From contig JAFRNC010000006.1 in assembly GCA_017430365.1 (NCBI GenBank), positions 62,001-126,000 on the forward strand: DNA of 64,000 bases, given 5' to 3'. How positions within the stretch are numbered: the stretch's first letter is position 1; each line of letters starts with the position of its first letter. Below, in pieces: positions 22,419 through 37,643 of the stretch. The position numbers and the translations under genes are program-made. Source of the stretch: Bacteroidales bacterium. Its GTDB lineage: Bacteria > Bacteroidota > Bacteroidia > Bacteroidales > UBA932. The notes under the pieces were generated by a model. The model was not told where the DNA came from. It did not search any database and saw only the letters and a program-made list of their open reading frames with translations.

Positions 22419-24086
22419 CTACATGCTGCCTCCTCCGATAAAGGCCCTCAGCAGTGATGTGGGCGGTACCTCCTTGTCGGAGACAGGTATGAAATAATGT
22501 ATGAATTTCAGCAGGCGGTGCGCCTCGCTGTATTCCGGGCAATTCTTCGGGACGGTGCGGAGTATCAGTTCCGCGTGAGTGTGAAGCACCGCGAATTCGA
22601 CCAGATATGCGGAGTTGAACATTACGTCGGCATTCTCCTGATACGGATATATCCACTGCTCTTCGGCCTTGCGCACATTGCTCCACTGGTTGATGGTTTC
22701 ACGCGCGGAGAAAGCGCCCTTGTTGTAATCCCTGACAATGCGGCGGAGAAGCCTGTTGTCGCTCGTGGGCACCCAGTTATGGTCGTCCAGGGCAATGCTC
22801 GTAAGCGTGGAAATGAAAATCTTGAAAGTGCTTTCCTGAGGGACCTGGGGGATAAGCTGCGGATTGAGGGCATGGATGCCTTCGATGAGCAGCACCCGGC
22901 CCGGCTTCATCTGGAGATGCTTTCCGTTGTATTCGCGGCGTCCTGTCACGAAATTGAATTCGGGCATGTCGACCACTTCCCCGCGAAGGAGCCTTATAAC
23001 GTCCTGCTCAAGGGCACGATGGTCAACCGTCTCGAAATTGTCGAAATCGTAACTGCCGTCAGGCAACTTGGGAGTTTCGACGCGGTTGACGAAATAATCG
23101 TCCGTCGAGAACGATATCGGGCGGAGCCCGCATGCTTTGAGCTGGACGCTCAGGCGGCGGGTGACTGTTGTCTTGCCGCTGCTCGAAGGACCGGTTATCA
23201 GGACAATACGCACCGGACTGACGGGATCGTTGTAGCGGCGTTCAATCTCTTCCGCTATCTGGACAAGCTTCTTTTCCTGGAGAGCCTCGGAAATCTGTAT
23301 CAGGTCGGAGGCTCCGCCCTCGAGGCATACATGGTTCACGTCGCCGGCATTCCTCAGGTTCATTATCCTGTTCCACTTCAGGTCCTCGGAAAAGACTTCG
23401 AATGTCTTGGGCTGATCCACGAACGGAGGCAATACCGAAGGATTGTAGCGGTCGGGAACGCGCAGGAGGATGCCGTTGTGATATGGTATTATATCCCAGA
23501 CCTGGATGTATCCGGCAGACGGGAGAAGCCGTCCGTAATAATAGTCCACGGTATCGCCAAGCATATAATAGTCCACATATGGCTGGCCGCTTGTCTCGAG
23601 TAGACGGACTTTGTCGTCATACCCTTCGCGGCGGAATATTTCGATGGCTTCTTCTAGGCGTACCTCACGGCGGTGGAAAGGTACGTTCCTGTCAATTATC
23701 TCCTGCATCCTCTCCTTTATCTTCTGCACGTCACCGGCGGTAATTGCGCTTGCGTCAGCCTTGTGCAGATCGCAGAAATAGCCGTTCGAAATGGGATGCT
23801 TGACCTCCATCTTCGACTGGGGGAAGACGTCTTCCGCCGCCTTGCAGAGAAGGAAGCAGAGGGACCTGCTGTACACCCTGCGCCCGCTGGGGTCACGCAT
23901 GTCGAGGAATTCTATGTCGCGGTTGTTGTATACCCTGAAGCGGAGTCCCTGGGAAACATTGTTGACCTTGGCCGAGACAATGGGGAAAGGACGCTCGAAT
24001 TCGAATTCGGGGAGCATCTCCTCGAGAGTCGTTCCTTCGTTGAAATTCTTGTAACTCCTGGAGTTCTTGCAGTAGATCCTCAGCAT
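22419..24086 (-). CDS. Nucleoside kinase (TGS/ThrRS-like N-terminus, uridine kinase C-terminus)
   Basis: A 555-residue fusion typical of Bacteroidota and clostridia. The first 65 residues resemble a TGS domain. Residues of about 65-260 resemble the second additional domain of threonyl-tRNA synthetase, including the HPISNGYFCDLH and YYMLGDTVDYYYG segments. From about residue 290 there is a uridine kinase/PRK domain with Walker A GPSSSGKTT, STDDYFVNR and LIEGIHALNP. The enzyme probably phosphorylates uridine or a related nucleoside with ATP or GTP. The role of the ThrRS-like part is unknown. It is the last gene of the operon after the beta-galactosidase and alpha/beta hydrolase genes, with a 3-bp gap. 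Confidence 0.88.
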   Translation of the reverse strand: MLRIYCKNSRSYKNFNEGTTLEEMLPEFEFERPFPIVSAKVNNVSQGLRFRVYNNRDIEFLDMRDPSGRRVYSRSLCFLLCKAAEDVFPQSKMEVKHPISNGYFCDLHKADASAITAGDVQKIKERMQEIIDRNVPFHRREVRLEEAIEIFRREGYDDKVRLLETSGQPYVDYYMLGDTVDYYYGRLLPSAGYIQVWDIIPYHNGILLRVPDRYNPSVLPPFVDQPKTFEVFSEDLKWNRIMNLRNAGDVNHVCLEGGASDLIQISEALQEKKLVQIAEEIERRYNDPVSPVRIVLITGPSSSGKTTVTRRLSVQLKACGLRPISFSTDDYFVNRVETPKLPDGSYDFDNFETVDHRALEQDVIRLLRGEVVDMPEFNFVTGRREYNGKHLQMKPGRVLLIEGIHALNPQLIPQVPQESTFKIFISTLTSIALDDHNWVPTSDNRLLRRIVRDYNKGAFSARETINQWSNVRKAEEQWIYPYQENADVMFNSAYLVEFAVLHTHAELILRTVPKNCPEYSEAHRLLKFIHYFIPVSDKEVPPTSLLRAFIGGGSM

Positions 24087-24089
24087 GGC

Positions 24090-25031
24090 TTATTCTGATA
24101 TTTCGTTGTCGATGAAATTGAGCATGTCGTCCCAGACACGTTCGCGACGCGTCTCGTTATGGATTTCATGGCGCATGAGCGGATAGACCTGGGCCGTGAC
24201 GTTGTGATAGCCCACCTCGGGCAGGAGTCTTACCGCATTGCGGAACTTCGAATCTCTGCCGCGGCAGGGATCCTGTTCTCCGGACATGAAATGGATGTGG
24301 ATGCCCGGATTCTTCACTTCCCAACCCTTGTGGCTGTAGCAGTCCTGCATCAGGCCGAGGAGATTGTAGAAACCGTTCGCCGTAAATATGTACTGGCACA
24401 ACGGGTCTTCGTGATAGGCTTTCAGCACTTCCGGGTCGGAGCAGACCCAGGCGGCAGGCCATCCTTCACCTGCGAAGGGCTTGTTGTATGCTCCGAACGA
24501 CATCTTCTGCAGCAGCCTGGGCCGGTAGTGCCAGCCCTTCCTGCGGCCGAAGCACCATGCCATCGCCTTCCCCACCCCCTTTGCGGGATTATCAACCGGG
24601 CAACCGCACACGATAAGTGCTGAAATCCGGTCATCGTATCGTTTGAGGAAGGAGCGTACTGCCATCGAGCCCATGCTGTGACCGTAAAGCACGACCTTGA
24701 GCGATGGGAATCTGTCATGTATCCAGTCGTTCACCACCCGTATGTCTTCCACAAGCGCCTGCCATCCCCCTTCGTACATGTATCCGAGATCTTCGGGGCT
24801 TTTGACTGACTCACCATGGCCGCGGTGGTCGTGTATCACACAAATGAGGCCTTTGGACGAAAGGAACTCCATCAACGGCATATAGCGTTCCTTGTGTTCG
24901 CACATTCCGTGGACAAACTGGACGACAGCGCGGGGCTGTTCCCCCAGAAGATTCCCCTCCGGCGTTGACATAAGGCAGAAGAGTTTCAGGTCGTCGGTCG
25001 AAGCGTCAAGTGTGAAAGATTGGAAAGACAT
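24090..25031 (-). CDS. Alpha/beta hydrolase (monoacylglycerol lipase / S33 type)
   Basis: A 313-residue cytoplasmic hydrolase without a signal peptide. The oxyanion segment is VQFVHGMCEHKERY near residue 38. The nucleophile motif YGHSMGS falls near residue 116, the Asp probably lies in MSGEQDPCRGRDS, and the His is in LMRHEIHNE near residue 290. The fold and the HGxxEHxxRY motif resemble lysophospholipase and monoacylglycerol lipase (PldB-like) enzymes. It lies between a beta-galactosidase and a nucleoside kinase with gaps of 18 and 3 bp, an odd mix that gives little substrate information. The likely reaction is hydrolysis of a monoacylglycerol or lysolipid. Confidence 0.86.
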   Translation of the reverse strand: MSFQSFTLDASTDDLKLFCLMSTPEGNLLGEQPRAVVQFVHGMCEHKERYMPLMEFLSSKGLICVIHDHRGHGESVKSPEDLGYMYEGGWQALVEDIRVVNDWIHDRFPSLKVVLYGHSMGSMAVRSFLKRYDDRISALIVCGCPVDNPAKGVGKAMAWCFGRRKGWHYRPRLLQKMSFGAYNKPFAGEGWPAAWVCSDPEVLKAYHEDPLCQYIFTANGFYNLLGLMQDCYSHKGWEVKNPGIHIHFMSGEQDPCRGRDSKFRNAVRLLPEVGYHNVTAQVYPLMRHEIHNETRRERVWDDMLNFIDNEISE

Positions 25032-25049
25032 TTTTCGTTACGGATGGTA

Positions 25050-30420
<5,371 letters not shown>

Positions 30421-30440
<20 letters not shown>

Positions 30441-31347
30441 CCATCGCGCCGGCTGGCTTGTCGCCGACTATCTGAACGAAAAACCCTCTGCCGTCACCCC
30501 CGGGATGGTGCATGAAACAGTTACCGAGTGCGGCGGAGAGATTGACGAAGAAACGGTATATGCATCGCTGCTTGCTATGCAGATGGGTCTCGACGACGAC
30601 TCCTCAGCCGAAGACAGGCTGATTCTGGACTATTATCTGGTTCCGGGTTTGAAGCGTCTGGACCCTTCGGTTTACCGGAACAATCCCTATTACCGGGACA
30701 TCAATGCATCTGAACATAAATCCGGAAACTGGATGTTCTCGTATCAGGCGTACCGCCCGTACGAACTGTTTCTTCGCGACGACCTTATCCTGTCTGACGA
30801 CTTGAGGCAGATTCCGGCCCTGGGTTATTTTCCGGAGGAGTTCCGGTATCTTTCCGTAATGCAGGACGGCCGGGAATGGATGTCCATCAAGCCGAGCGAA
30901 ATCGAAAGCTCGCAAGCCGCAATCGATGCGGCATCGGGCAGGGTCGTGACGTTCGGACTCGGTTTGGGATACTTCGCCTATATGGCCGCCCTCAAGCCGG
31001 ATGTGGTCTCAATGACTGTCGTCGAGCGCGACCCCACCGTCATCGAACTGTTCGTGTCAGAACTTCTACCACAGTTTTGTGTAAAAGATAAAATATCTGT
31101 CGTACAATGCGATGCATTCGACTATCTCGAGCATCGGATGAGCGACATAAATCCGGATTTCGTATTCATGGACATCTGGCACGACATAGCCGACGGCACA
31201 CCGCTGTATGTGCGTGCCCGTCAGTTCGAGCGGCGTTTCCCCGCCACGCGGTTCATGTACTGGATAGAGCGTTCCCTCAAATGCGCACTGATAGACGAAC
31301 TTGAGGGGATGGCCGCCGGGCCTACTGGAAGAAAAGGTGTTCTATAA
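30421..31347 (+). CDS. Predicted class I SAM-dependent methyltransferase-like protein
   Basis: A 308-residue protein. The N-terminal 165 residues do not match a family I know and include a WLVADYLNEKPSAVT start and an YRDINASEHKSGNW segment. From about residue 170 a Rossmann methyltransferase core appears. VVTFGLGLGYFAYMAAL is motif I, VSMTVVERDPTVIELF ends the second strand with an acidic residue for the ribose, and KISVVQCDAFDYL gives the adenine Asp. PDFVFMDIWHDI corresponds to motif IV, as in spermidine synthases and related enzymes. The substrate is unknown. The gene overlaps the antiporter by 20 bp upstream and the converging mntP by 26 bp downstream, so both ends lie inside other genes. 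Confidence 0.75.
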
Positions 31348-31888
31348 GGATCTTGAGGCCGATGATTATCAGGATCACCCCTCCGAGGATTTCGGCACCT
31401 TTGTGAAACCTCTCACCCACCTTTTTCCCGATCAGCAGTCCGACGGCGGAGAAAAGGAATGTGGTGACACCGATCAGCGCGATAGAACTCCATAGATCCG
31501 TCCCGAGGAAAGCGAATGATATGCCTACAGCCAGAGCATCGATGCTGGTGGCCACCGCAAGGAACAGCATGGTCCTGAAACCGAATGAACTGTCGGCATG
31601 TGATGGGTTTTCTTCGTCATTCAGAGCTTCCAGGATCATGTTGCCGCCAATCATGAGCAGGAGACCGAAGGCGATCCAGTGATCGACCTTGGTCACCATA
31701 TCGGCGAAACTGATGCCGAGAAGATATCCTATTACCGGCATCAATGCCTGGAATCCCCCGAACCACAGGCCTACCGTGAGGGCTTCGCGCCACGATGCGC
31801 GGGGCGCACCCAGTCCCTTCCCTATCGAGACTGCGAACGCGTCCATCGATACTCCGATGGCAATGAAGATGACCTCCCAGAAAGACAT
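31322..31888 (-). CDS. mntP: Manganese efflux pump MntP
   Basis: A 188-residue inner-membrane protein with six helices and the MntP layout. The first helix has GVSMDAFAVSIGKGL with the conserved acidic residue of the transport path. A GYLLG-containing third helix and a long charged loop around residue 105 (NDEENPSHADSSFG) follow. The second repeat carries VATSIDALAVGISFAFL. The two SxDA motifs are the pseudo-symmetric metal site. It exports Mn(II). It is encoded one base after the CaCA exchanger on the same strand. Its 3' end overlaps the methyltransferase-like gene. No yybP-ykoY riboswitch was seen upstream of the operon. Confidence 0.92.
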   Translation of the reverse strand: MSFWEVIFIAIGVSMDAFAVSIGKGLGAPRASWREALTVGLWFGGFQALMPVIGYLLGISFADMVTKVDHWIAFGLLLMIGGNMILEALNDEENPSHADSSFGFRTMLFLAVATSIDALAVGISFAFLGTDLWSSIALIGVTTFLFSAVGLLIGKKVGERFHKGAEILGGVILIIIGLKILIEHLFFQ

Positions 31889-31889
31889 T

Positions 31890-32864
31890 CTATTTCATCA
31901 GGAACAGGTATGCGAAATACACGGCCTGTATCAGGACCAGGATGATTCCTTCCAGGCGGTCGATCTTGTTCTTCAATCCCGTCCAGGAGAATATCACAAG
32001 GCTGAGGGCGCACATCAGCACGGCCGTATAATCCATATAATCGATATTGGCCATATTCAGCGGAGTAATCACTGCGGACCCGCCGAGAATGAGCAGGATA
32101 TTGGATGTATTGGAACCCAGGATGTTTCCCAGTGCCAACTGTCCCTTTCCCTTCGCGGCCGCGACGCAGCTGGTGGCGAGTTCAGGCAGGGATGTCCCGG
32201 CGGCCAGGACGGTGATGGCGATGAACTTGTCGCTCAGTCCCGCCATATGGGCGATTACCTGTGCATGGTCGACGAAAAGGCGTCCGCCGAAAACCAATGC
32301 CGCAATTCCGGCTATGAGGAACACTATAGACCTGAATACTCCGGGAATCTTCGCATCCTTTCCATCGTTCCCTGATTCCTGAGCCGCCAGATTCTCCTTG
32401 TCGTGGACGAACGAGGAAATCATATACCAGATGAAGAGCGCCAGGAAAACAATACCTTCCACGCGGCTTAGCCCGTTCTCGCCGATTCCGAACAAAGTCT
32501 TTTTCAGACCGAGGACAATCAGAAGCACCGTGATGCCGATATTGACAGGAATGTCACGCCTGAGATTGCTGCGGGTGATGGCGACCGGAGCTATCACCGC
32601 TGAAAGTCCGAGAATGAGTGCCGTATTGAATATGTTGGAACCGATGATGTTGCCGACAGCCATGTCCGAATTATGTTCGAAAGCGGAGATGAAACTGACC
32701 ACCATTTCCGGAGCGGATGTCCCGAGCGCCACGACCGTAAGGCCTATTACGAATTCGCTGACTCCCCATCGCCGCGCCAGACCGGATGCGCCGTCAATCA
32801 GAGCCTCGGCACCTATAAGTACCAGGGCAAGACCGGCAATCAACAGAATGATTTGTATCGCCAT
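31890..32864 (-). CDS. Calcium/sodium antiporter, CaCA family (YrbG type)
   Basis: A 324-residue inner-membrane exchanger with two inverted repeats of five helices. The alpha-1 repeat has VVALGTSAPEMVVSF followed by GNIIGSNIFNTALILG. The alpha-2 repeat has VLAAGTSLPELATSCVAA and GNILGSNTSNILLILG. The Glu of the PE pairs binds the cation. A cytoplasmic loop at about 150-175 is rich in charged residues. It exports calcium in exchange for sodium or protons. It is the first gene of a two-gene ion operon with mntP (one base between them), probably driven from the TAACTTCG box at 32889-32896. Confidence 0.92.
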   Translation of the reverse strand: MAIQIILLIAGLALVLIGAEALIDGASGLARRWGVSEFVIGLTVVALGTSAPEMVVSFISAFEHNSDMAVGNIIGSNIFNTALILGLSAVIAPVAITRSNLRRDIPVNIGITVLLIVLGLKKTLFGIGENGLSRVEGIVFLALFIWYMISSFVHDKENLAAQESGNDGKDAKIPGVFRSIVFLIAGIAALVFGGRLFVDHAQVIAHMAGLSDKFIAITVLAAGTSLPELATSCVAAAKGKGQLALGNILGSNTSNILLILGGSAVITPLNMANIDYMDYTAVLMCALSLVIFSWTGLKNKIDRLEGIILVLIQAVYFAYLFLMK

Positions 32865-32888
32865 TATCGCTAGTTTTCTTTTGCGCCG

Positions 32889-32896
32889 CGAAGTTA
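32889..32896 (-). promoter_or_regulatory. Putative -7 box TAACTTCG of the CaCA-mntP operon
   Basis: A variant of TAnnTTTG on the minus strand, 24 bp before the ATG at 32864. It is the same octamer as before the CPA2 antiporter gene. Confidence 0.4.
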
Positions 32897-32984
32897 CTAA
32901 ATCGTTTTCAATTCCAAGCTAATGTTTTCATAGCCTGAGCTTCAGCGGTCAGCGGCTCGAAAGATCTGGCAACCAACCAAATAC

Positions 32985-33018
32985 AAAAAACCGAGTGCGC
33001 ATGATCGCTCACTCGGTT
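32985..33018 (-). terminator. Rho-independent terminator of clpB
   Basis: AACCGAGTG (32989-32997) pairs perfectly with CACTCGGTT (33010-33018) around a 12-nt loop. Read on the minus strand, a T-run (AAAAAA at 32985-32990 on plus) follows. It lies about 70 bp past the clpB stop. The rest of 32897-33089 shows nothing further. Confidence 0.85.
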
Positions 33019-33089
33019 ATCCATAATCAATTAGATATCAGTAATTTCAGTCCTACGAAGACGGCGTCCATGTGGTTCTGTCGTCCCTT

Positions 33090-35138
33090 TCAGGACAGTT
33101 CAAGCTGTCCGTCGCGGAAAGTCGCCGTAATCGCGCTGTCGCGGGAAAGCGTGCCGTCAAGCAGTTTTTTGGCCAGCTCGTCAATCAGTTCCTTCTGGAG
33201 CACCCGCTTCACGGGACGTGCGCCATAGGCGGGATCATATCCCTTGCTGCTGAGGTAGTCGATGAACTCTTCGGTAAAACCGATCGTTATGCCCATCGAG
33301 GACATTTTCTCCTTGAGCTGCCCGATCTGCAGCAACACTATCTGACGGATGTCGGAAGGAGTCAGCTCATGGAAGGTGATGATTTCGTCGATACGGTTGA
33401 TGAATTCCGGACGGAAACTCTCCTTGACAAGGTCAGGCCTCAGGTTCGACGTCATTATCAGGATCGTATTCTTGAAGTCTACGGTACGGCCCTTGTTGTC
33501 GGTCAGACGGCCGTCGTCAAGCACCTGCAGCAGGACGTTGAACACATCCGGATGCGCCTTCTCGATTTCATCGAGCAGGATAACCGAATACGGCTTGCGC
33601 CTTACGGCCTCGGTGAGCTGCCCGCCTTCATCGTATCCCACATATCCCGGAGGCGCACCGACTAGGCGGCTGACAGTGTGGCGTTCCTGATACTCGCTCA
33701 TGTCGATCCTGGTCATCATGTTCTCGTCATTGAACAGATACTCGGCCAGGGCCTTCGCGAGTTCCGTCTTGCCCACGCCCGTAGTTCCCAGGAAGAGGAA
33801 ACTGCCTATGGGGCGTTTCTCGTTCTGAAGGCCTGCACGGCTCCTGCGGACGGCGTTGGAGACGGCAGCGATGGCTTCGTCCTGACCGATGACCCTTTTG
33901 TGAAGGACCTCTTCGATGTGGAGCAGCTTTTCGCGTTCGCTCTGCAACATCTTGTTTACAGGTATTCCTGTCCATTTGGCGACGACTTCAGCGATATCCT
34001 CGTCTGTAACAGCCTCATTCATTATCGGGTCGGGATTCTCCGCCTTCTTCTTCTCGAGCTCCTCTATCTGCTTCTGTGCGTCGGCGATCTTTCCGTAACG
34101 CAACTCTGCGACGCGGCCGTAATCGCCGCGGCGTTCGGCGGCATCTGCCTCAATGCGGTATTCCTCGATTGCCTGGCGGTTCTCCTGGATGGCTTTCAGG
34201 ATACCTTTTTCGCTGTCCCACTGCTTGTTCAGGGCATCGCGTTCAACGCGTGCCTTCTCGAGTTCCTCCATTATGGACTTGAGCTTCGGTGACTCACCTT
34301 CCCGCTTCACGGCCTCTTTCTCGATTTCAAGCTGCTTGATCCTCCGGTTGAGTTCGTCTATGCACTCAGGCACGGAGTTCATCTCGAGCCGGAGCTTGGA
34401 AGCGGCTTCGTCGACCAGGTCGATGGCCTTGTCGGGAAGGAAACGGTTAGTAATATAGCGGTGCGACAGTTCCACGGCTGCGATGATAGCATCGTCTTCA
34501 ATCCTCACCCTGTGGTGATTCTCATATTTTTCTTTCAGGCCCCTCAGGATGGATATCGACTCGGCGACAGAAGGCTCGTCGACCATTACCATCTGGAAAC
34601 GGCGCTCAAGTGCCTTGTCGGTCTCGAAATACTTCTGGTATTCGTCGAGGGTGGTCGAACCGATCGCTCTCAGTTCCCCGCGCGCAAGGGCCGGTTTAAG
34701 TATATTGGCGGCATCCATGGCGCCGCTCGATCGGCCTGCACCGACAAGCGTATGGATTTCGTCGATGAAAAGGATGATCTGTCCGTCACTCTCCGTAACG
34801 GCTTTGACTACACCTTTCAGGCGCTCTTCGAATTCGCCCTGGTATTTGGCGCCGGCAATCAGCGCACCCATGTCCAGCGAATAGATATCCTTGCTCTTAA
34901 GGTTTTCAGGTACGTCCCCGTTGACTATCCTCTGGGCGATGCCCTCGGAAATGGCAGTTTTACCCACACCCGGTTCACCTACCAGGATAGGATTGTTCTT
35001 GGTACGGCGGCTAAGGATCTGCAGCACCCGGCGGATCTCGTCGTCACGTCCGATGACGGGATCGAGTTTGCCGCTCCGGGCACGCTCGTTCAGGTTGACC
35101 GCGTACCTGTTCAGCAGTTCAATGTTCTCTTTGTTCAT
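33090..35138 (-). CDS. clpB: ClpB-type AAA+ disaggregase without the N-terminal domain
   Basis: A 682-residue two-ATPase disaggregase; full ClpB is usually about 860. It starts directly with the NBD1 lead-in [31 protein letters not shown], so the N-terminal substrate domain is missing. NBD1 has Walker A GEPGVGKT and [12 protein letters not shown]. The coiled-coil middle domain runs from about residue 275 to 380, ending in [17 protein letters not shown]2 has GTTGVGKT and the pore loop GYVGYDEGG. In NBD2 the usual stretch between MTSN and RPEFINRID is reduced to [10 protein letters not shown], about 20 residues shorter than typical. It rescues aggregated proteins with DnaK. The start at 35138 has an AGGAGG 8 nt upstream, rare for this phylum. 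Confidence 0.92.
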   Translation of the reverse strand: MNKENIELLNRYAVNLNERARSGKLDPVIGRDDEIRRVLQILSRRTKNNPILVGEPGVGKTAISEGIAQRIVNGDVPENLKSKDIYSLDMGALIAGAKYQGEFEERLKGVVKAVTESDGQIILFIDEIHTLVGAGRSSGAMDAANILKPALARGELRAIGSTTLDEYQKYFETDKALERRFQMVMVDEPSVAESISILRGLKEKYENHHRVRIEDDAIIAAVELSHRYITNRFLPDKAIDLVDEAASKLRLEMNSVPECIDELNRRIKQLEIEKEAVKREGESPKLKSIMEELEKARVERDALNKQWDSEKGILKAIQENRQAIEEYRIEADAAERRGDYGRVAELRYGKIADAQKQIEELEKKKAENPDPIMNEAVTDEDIAEVVAKWTGIPVNKMLQSEREKLLHIEEVLHKRVIGQDEAIAAVSNAVRRSRAGLQNEKRPIGSFLFLGTTGVGKTELAKALAEYLFNDENMMTRIDMSEYQERHTVSRLVGAPPGYVGYDEGGQLTEAVRRKPYSVILLDEIEKAHPDVFNVLLQVLDDGRLTDNKGRTVDFKNTILIMTSNLRPDLVKESFRPEFINRIDEIITFHELTPSDIRQIVLLQIGQLKEKMSSMGITIGFTEEFIDYLSSKGYDPAYGARPVKRVLQKELIDELAKKLLDGTLSRDSAITATFRDGQLELS

Positions 35139-35146
35139 ATCTTTAA

Positions 35147-35152
35147 CCTCCT
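35147..35152 (-). promoter_or_regulatory. Strong Shine-Dalgarno AGGAGG before clpB
   Basis: A full AGGAGG, 8 nt before the ATG at 35138 on the minus strand. Most genes in this window have no recognisable Shine-Dalgarno site, as expected in Bacteroidota. It fixes the start of the N-domain-less protein. Confidence 0.75.
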
Positions 35153-35248
35153 TTTTGTTTTCGATTTGTACTGGATTTGGATTCAAAAAGACGACCAATC
35201 GCGATAATGTGCCATTTTGTCAGTATTGGAATTCCGAAGGCAATTGTT

Positions 35249-35256
35249 TAAATTTG
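35249..35256 (+). promoter_or_regulatory. -7 box TAAATTTG of the C1 peptidase-pssA operon
   Basis: Exact TAnnTTTG match with ATTG at 35225-35228 as a -33 element, 20 bp apart. It lies inside the longest reading frame of the next gene, so the start must be the later ATG at 35298. Confidence 0.65.
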
Positions 35257-35297
35257 TGGATTGGAAAGATAATACACAACAAAACCTCATTATTGTT

Positions 35298-36518
35298 ATG
35301 AAAAGACTCCTCTCCATGGCTGCAGCACTGGTCTGCCTTGTAGCAGCAGCTCAGCCCAACGGTCCCATGCCCAAACCGGAAGATAAAGGTGAAGGCTTCA
35401 AATTCACGGTAGTCAAGGAATTGCCCATCACTTCCGTAAAGAACCAGGCAAGTACCGGTACCTGCTGGTGCTTCTCCTCCCTCTCCTTCATCGAATCCGA
35501 GGCCATCCGCATCAACAAGCTGAAGGAAGCCGACTATCCCGACCTCTCCGAGATGTTCGTCGTCTCGCACGCCTATGCTGACAAGGCTACGAAATATATC
35601 CGTGTCGACGGTGCGCTGAACTTCGCGCAGGGAAGTTCATTCGGTGACCTGATCTATGTCCTGAGAGACTACGGTATCGTTCCCAACGATGTCATGCCCG
35701 GCCTGAACTACGGTACCGACCGCCATCAGCACGGCGAACTCATCGCCGGCCTCAAAGGCTACATGGACGGTATTCTCAGGAACCCGAACCGCAAGCTCAG
35801 CACCGCATGGCATGCAGGTCTCGAGGGCATCCTCGCCGCATATCTCGGCCCCATCCCCGAGAAATTCACCTACAAGGGCAAGGAATACACTCCGAAGAGC
35901 TACTTCGCATCCCTGAACGTCGACCTCTCTAACTACATCGACTTCACCTCCTGGACCCATCTCTCCTACTACGAGAAGCATCCCGTGGAAGTCGCCGACA
36001 ACTGGCGCTGGGAGCAGGCATACAACATTCCGCTCGAAGACATGATGGCCATCATTGACAATGCCATCAATAACGGCTACACCGTTGCATGGGCATCTGA
36101 CGTGAGCGAAACGGGCTTTACCCGCGACGGCATCGGAATCGTACCCGACATGGATGCCATCCAGAAGCAGGCCGAGCAGGCAGGTTCCGACCAGGCCCGC
36201 TGGGTCGGTGCGGCAACTGCCGGCCAGCGTCCCACATTCAACAAACCAGTTCCCGAACTCACCATCACCCCTGAACTCCGCCAGCAGGGCTACGAGGAGA
36301 AGAACACCACCGACGACCACGGCATGCAGATTTACGGCATCGCCAAGGACCAGAACGGCAACAAGTACTATATGGTGAAGAACTCCTGGGGTGAGACCGG
36401 CAAATACAAGGGCCTCTGGTATGTCTCCGAAGCCTATGTCCGCTACAAGACCATGGATTTCATGGTCCACAAGGACGCCATTCCGAAAGATATTCAGAAG
36501 AAACTCGGCATCAAATAA
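35298..36518 (+). CDS. Secreted papain-fold (C1B, bleomycin hydrolase-like) peptidase, copy 1
   Basis: A 406-residue cysteine peptidase with a signal peptide (cleavage after LVAAAQ, about residue 20). The catalytic Cys is in [16 protein letters not shown] near residue 53, with the oxyanion Gln just before it. The His is in [14 protein letters not shown] and the Asn in [11 protein letters not shown] near residue 360. The order and the [20 protein letters not shown] insert match peptidase C1-like (bleomycin hydrolase) aminopeptidases. These remove N-terminal residues and form hexamers in known cases. It acts in the periplasm or outside. A paralogue starts at the base after its stop, and pssA follows in the same transcript. 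Confidence 0.9.
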   Translation: MKRLLSMAAALVCLVAAAQPNGPMPKPEDKGEGFKFTVVKELPITSVKNQASTGTCWCFSSLSFIESEAIRINKLKEADYPDLSEMFVVSHAYADKATKYIRVDGALNFAQGSSFGDLIYVLRDYGIVPNDVMPGLNYGTDRHQHGELIAGLKGYMDGILRNPNRKLSTAWHAGLEGILAAYLGPIPEKFTYKGKEYTPKSYFASLNVDLSNYIDFTSWTHLSYYEKHPVEVADNWRWEQAYNIPLEDMMAIIDNAINNGYTVAWASDVSETGFTRDGIGIVPDMDAIQKQAEQAGSDQARWVGAATAGQRPTFNKPVPELTITPELRQQGYEEKNTTDDHGMQIYGIAKDQNGNKYYMVKNSWGETGKYKGLWYVSEAYVRYKTMDFMVHKDAIPKDIQKKLGIK

Positions 36519-37643
36519 ATGAAACGCATCTTTATCATTGCAATGGCCGCGGTGATGTGTACCGCCGCTTTTGCCCAGACCCAGACCATCTACACTTTCA
36601 CGCCCGTCAAGGACATCAAAGTGACCCCGGTCAAGAATCAGGCCCGCACCGGCACCTGCTGGTGCTTTGCCACCATCTCCTTCCTCGAGGCCGAACTGCT
36701 CCGTCAGGGCAAGGGTGAATACGACCTCTCCGAAATGTTCGTTGTCCGCAACAACTACAGCGACCGCATTTTCGACAACTATCTCCGTCGCGGCCGCGGC
36801 AACATCGGCCCCGGCTCCATCGCCCACCTCGCCACCAAGTCGATAGCGAAATACGGAATAGTGCCCGAGAGCGTCTACAACGGCATCAACTACGGTTCAG
36901 AGACCCACAACCATGGTGAACTCTCCGCTTACCTGAAGGGCATCGCCGACGTTTCGGTAAACCTCAAGAACCTCAGCCCCGAGTACCACAAACTCGTCAA
37001 GAGCCTCTTCGACATCTATCTCGGCGAAGTACCCGAGACCTTCGAATACAAGGGCAAGAGTTACACTCCCACCAGTTTTGCCAAGATGCTCGGCCTGGAC
37101 GACATGAGCAACTACATCGAGCTGACCAGCTTCAGCCACCATCCGTTCTACCAGCAGGTTCCCCTCGAGATCCCCGACAACTGGGACCACGCCCTGCTCT
37201 GGAACGTTCCGCTCGATGACTTCATGGAGATCATCGACAATGCTCTCAAGAATGGTTATACCGTGGCATGGGACGGCGACCTTACCAGCGGCGAGTTCAA
37301 CCACAACCGCGGCGTCGCTATCTGCCCCAACCCCGAGGATTTCACCGAAGCGGTCAAGTTGGAGAAAGTTTTCCCCGACCGCGTCGTGACCCAGGAAGTC
37401 CGTCAGAAGGATTTTGAAACCTTCAAGACCGTGGACGACCATCTCATGCATCTCACCGGCCTCTTCAAGGACCAGAACGGCAATCTGTTCTACAAGACCA
37501 AGAACTCCTGGGGAGAAGACCGCAATCCTGAGATGAAGGGTTATCTCTACATGTCCCGCGCCTACATCCAGATGCGTTCCATCAGCATCATGGTCCACAA
37601 GGACGCGATTCCCAAGGACATCCGCAAGAAGATGGGCCTCTGA
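36519..37643 (+). CDS. Secreted papain-fold (C1B) peptidase, copy 2
   Basis: A 374-residue paralogue of the preceding gene. The signal peptide ends near AAFAQ (residue 20). The catalytic motifs are NQARTGTCWCFATISF, VDDHLMHLTGLFKD and TKNSWGEDRNP, and the protein ends with [17 protein letters not shown], nearly the same as copy 1. It lacks about 30 residues between the Asn-Gly-Tyr-Thr-Val-Ala-Trp segment and the His motif that copy 1 has. The difference may alter the S1 pocket or oligomer contacts. The two genes abut with no spacer and look like a tandem duplication. The stop overlaps the pssA start by 1 bp (TGATG). Confidence 0.9.
   Translation: MKRIFIIAMAAVMCTAAFAQTQTIYTFTPVKDIKVTPVKNQARTGTCWCFATISFLEAELLRQGKGEYDLSEMFVVRNNYSDRIFDNYLRRGRGNIGPGSIAHLATKSIAKYGIVPESVYNGINYGSETHNHGELSAYLKGIADVSVNLKNLSPEYHKLVKSLFDIYLGEVPETFEYKGKSYTPTSFAKMLGLDDMSNYIELTSFSHHPFYQQVPLEIPDNWDHALLWNVPLDDFMEIIDNALKNGYTVAWDGDLTSGEFNHNRGVAICPNPEDFTEAVKLEKVFPDRVVTQEVRQKDFETFKTVDDHLMHLTGLFKDQNGNLFYKTKNSWGEDRNPEMKGYLYMSRAYIQMRSISIMVHKDAIPKDIRKKMGL

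Noticed and set aside
22397..22420. Stem-loop AGCGTG...CACGCT at the junction of the acyltransferase-3 and nucleoside kinase genes
   Set aside because: Short stem inside coding sequence, 12-nt loop and no T-run; not a convincing terminator.
22497..23603. Plus-strand open frame of 368 codons opposite the nucleoside kinase
   Set aside because: The minus-strand gene has Walker A and ThrRS-like domains; the shadow has none.
35637..36827. Minus-strand open frame of 396 codons across both C1B peptidases
   Set aside because: Gly/Val/Asp-rich shadow spanning the junction of two well-supported genes; no motifs.
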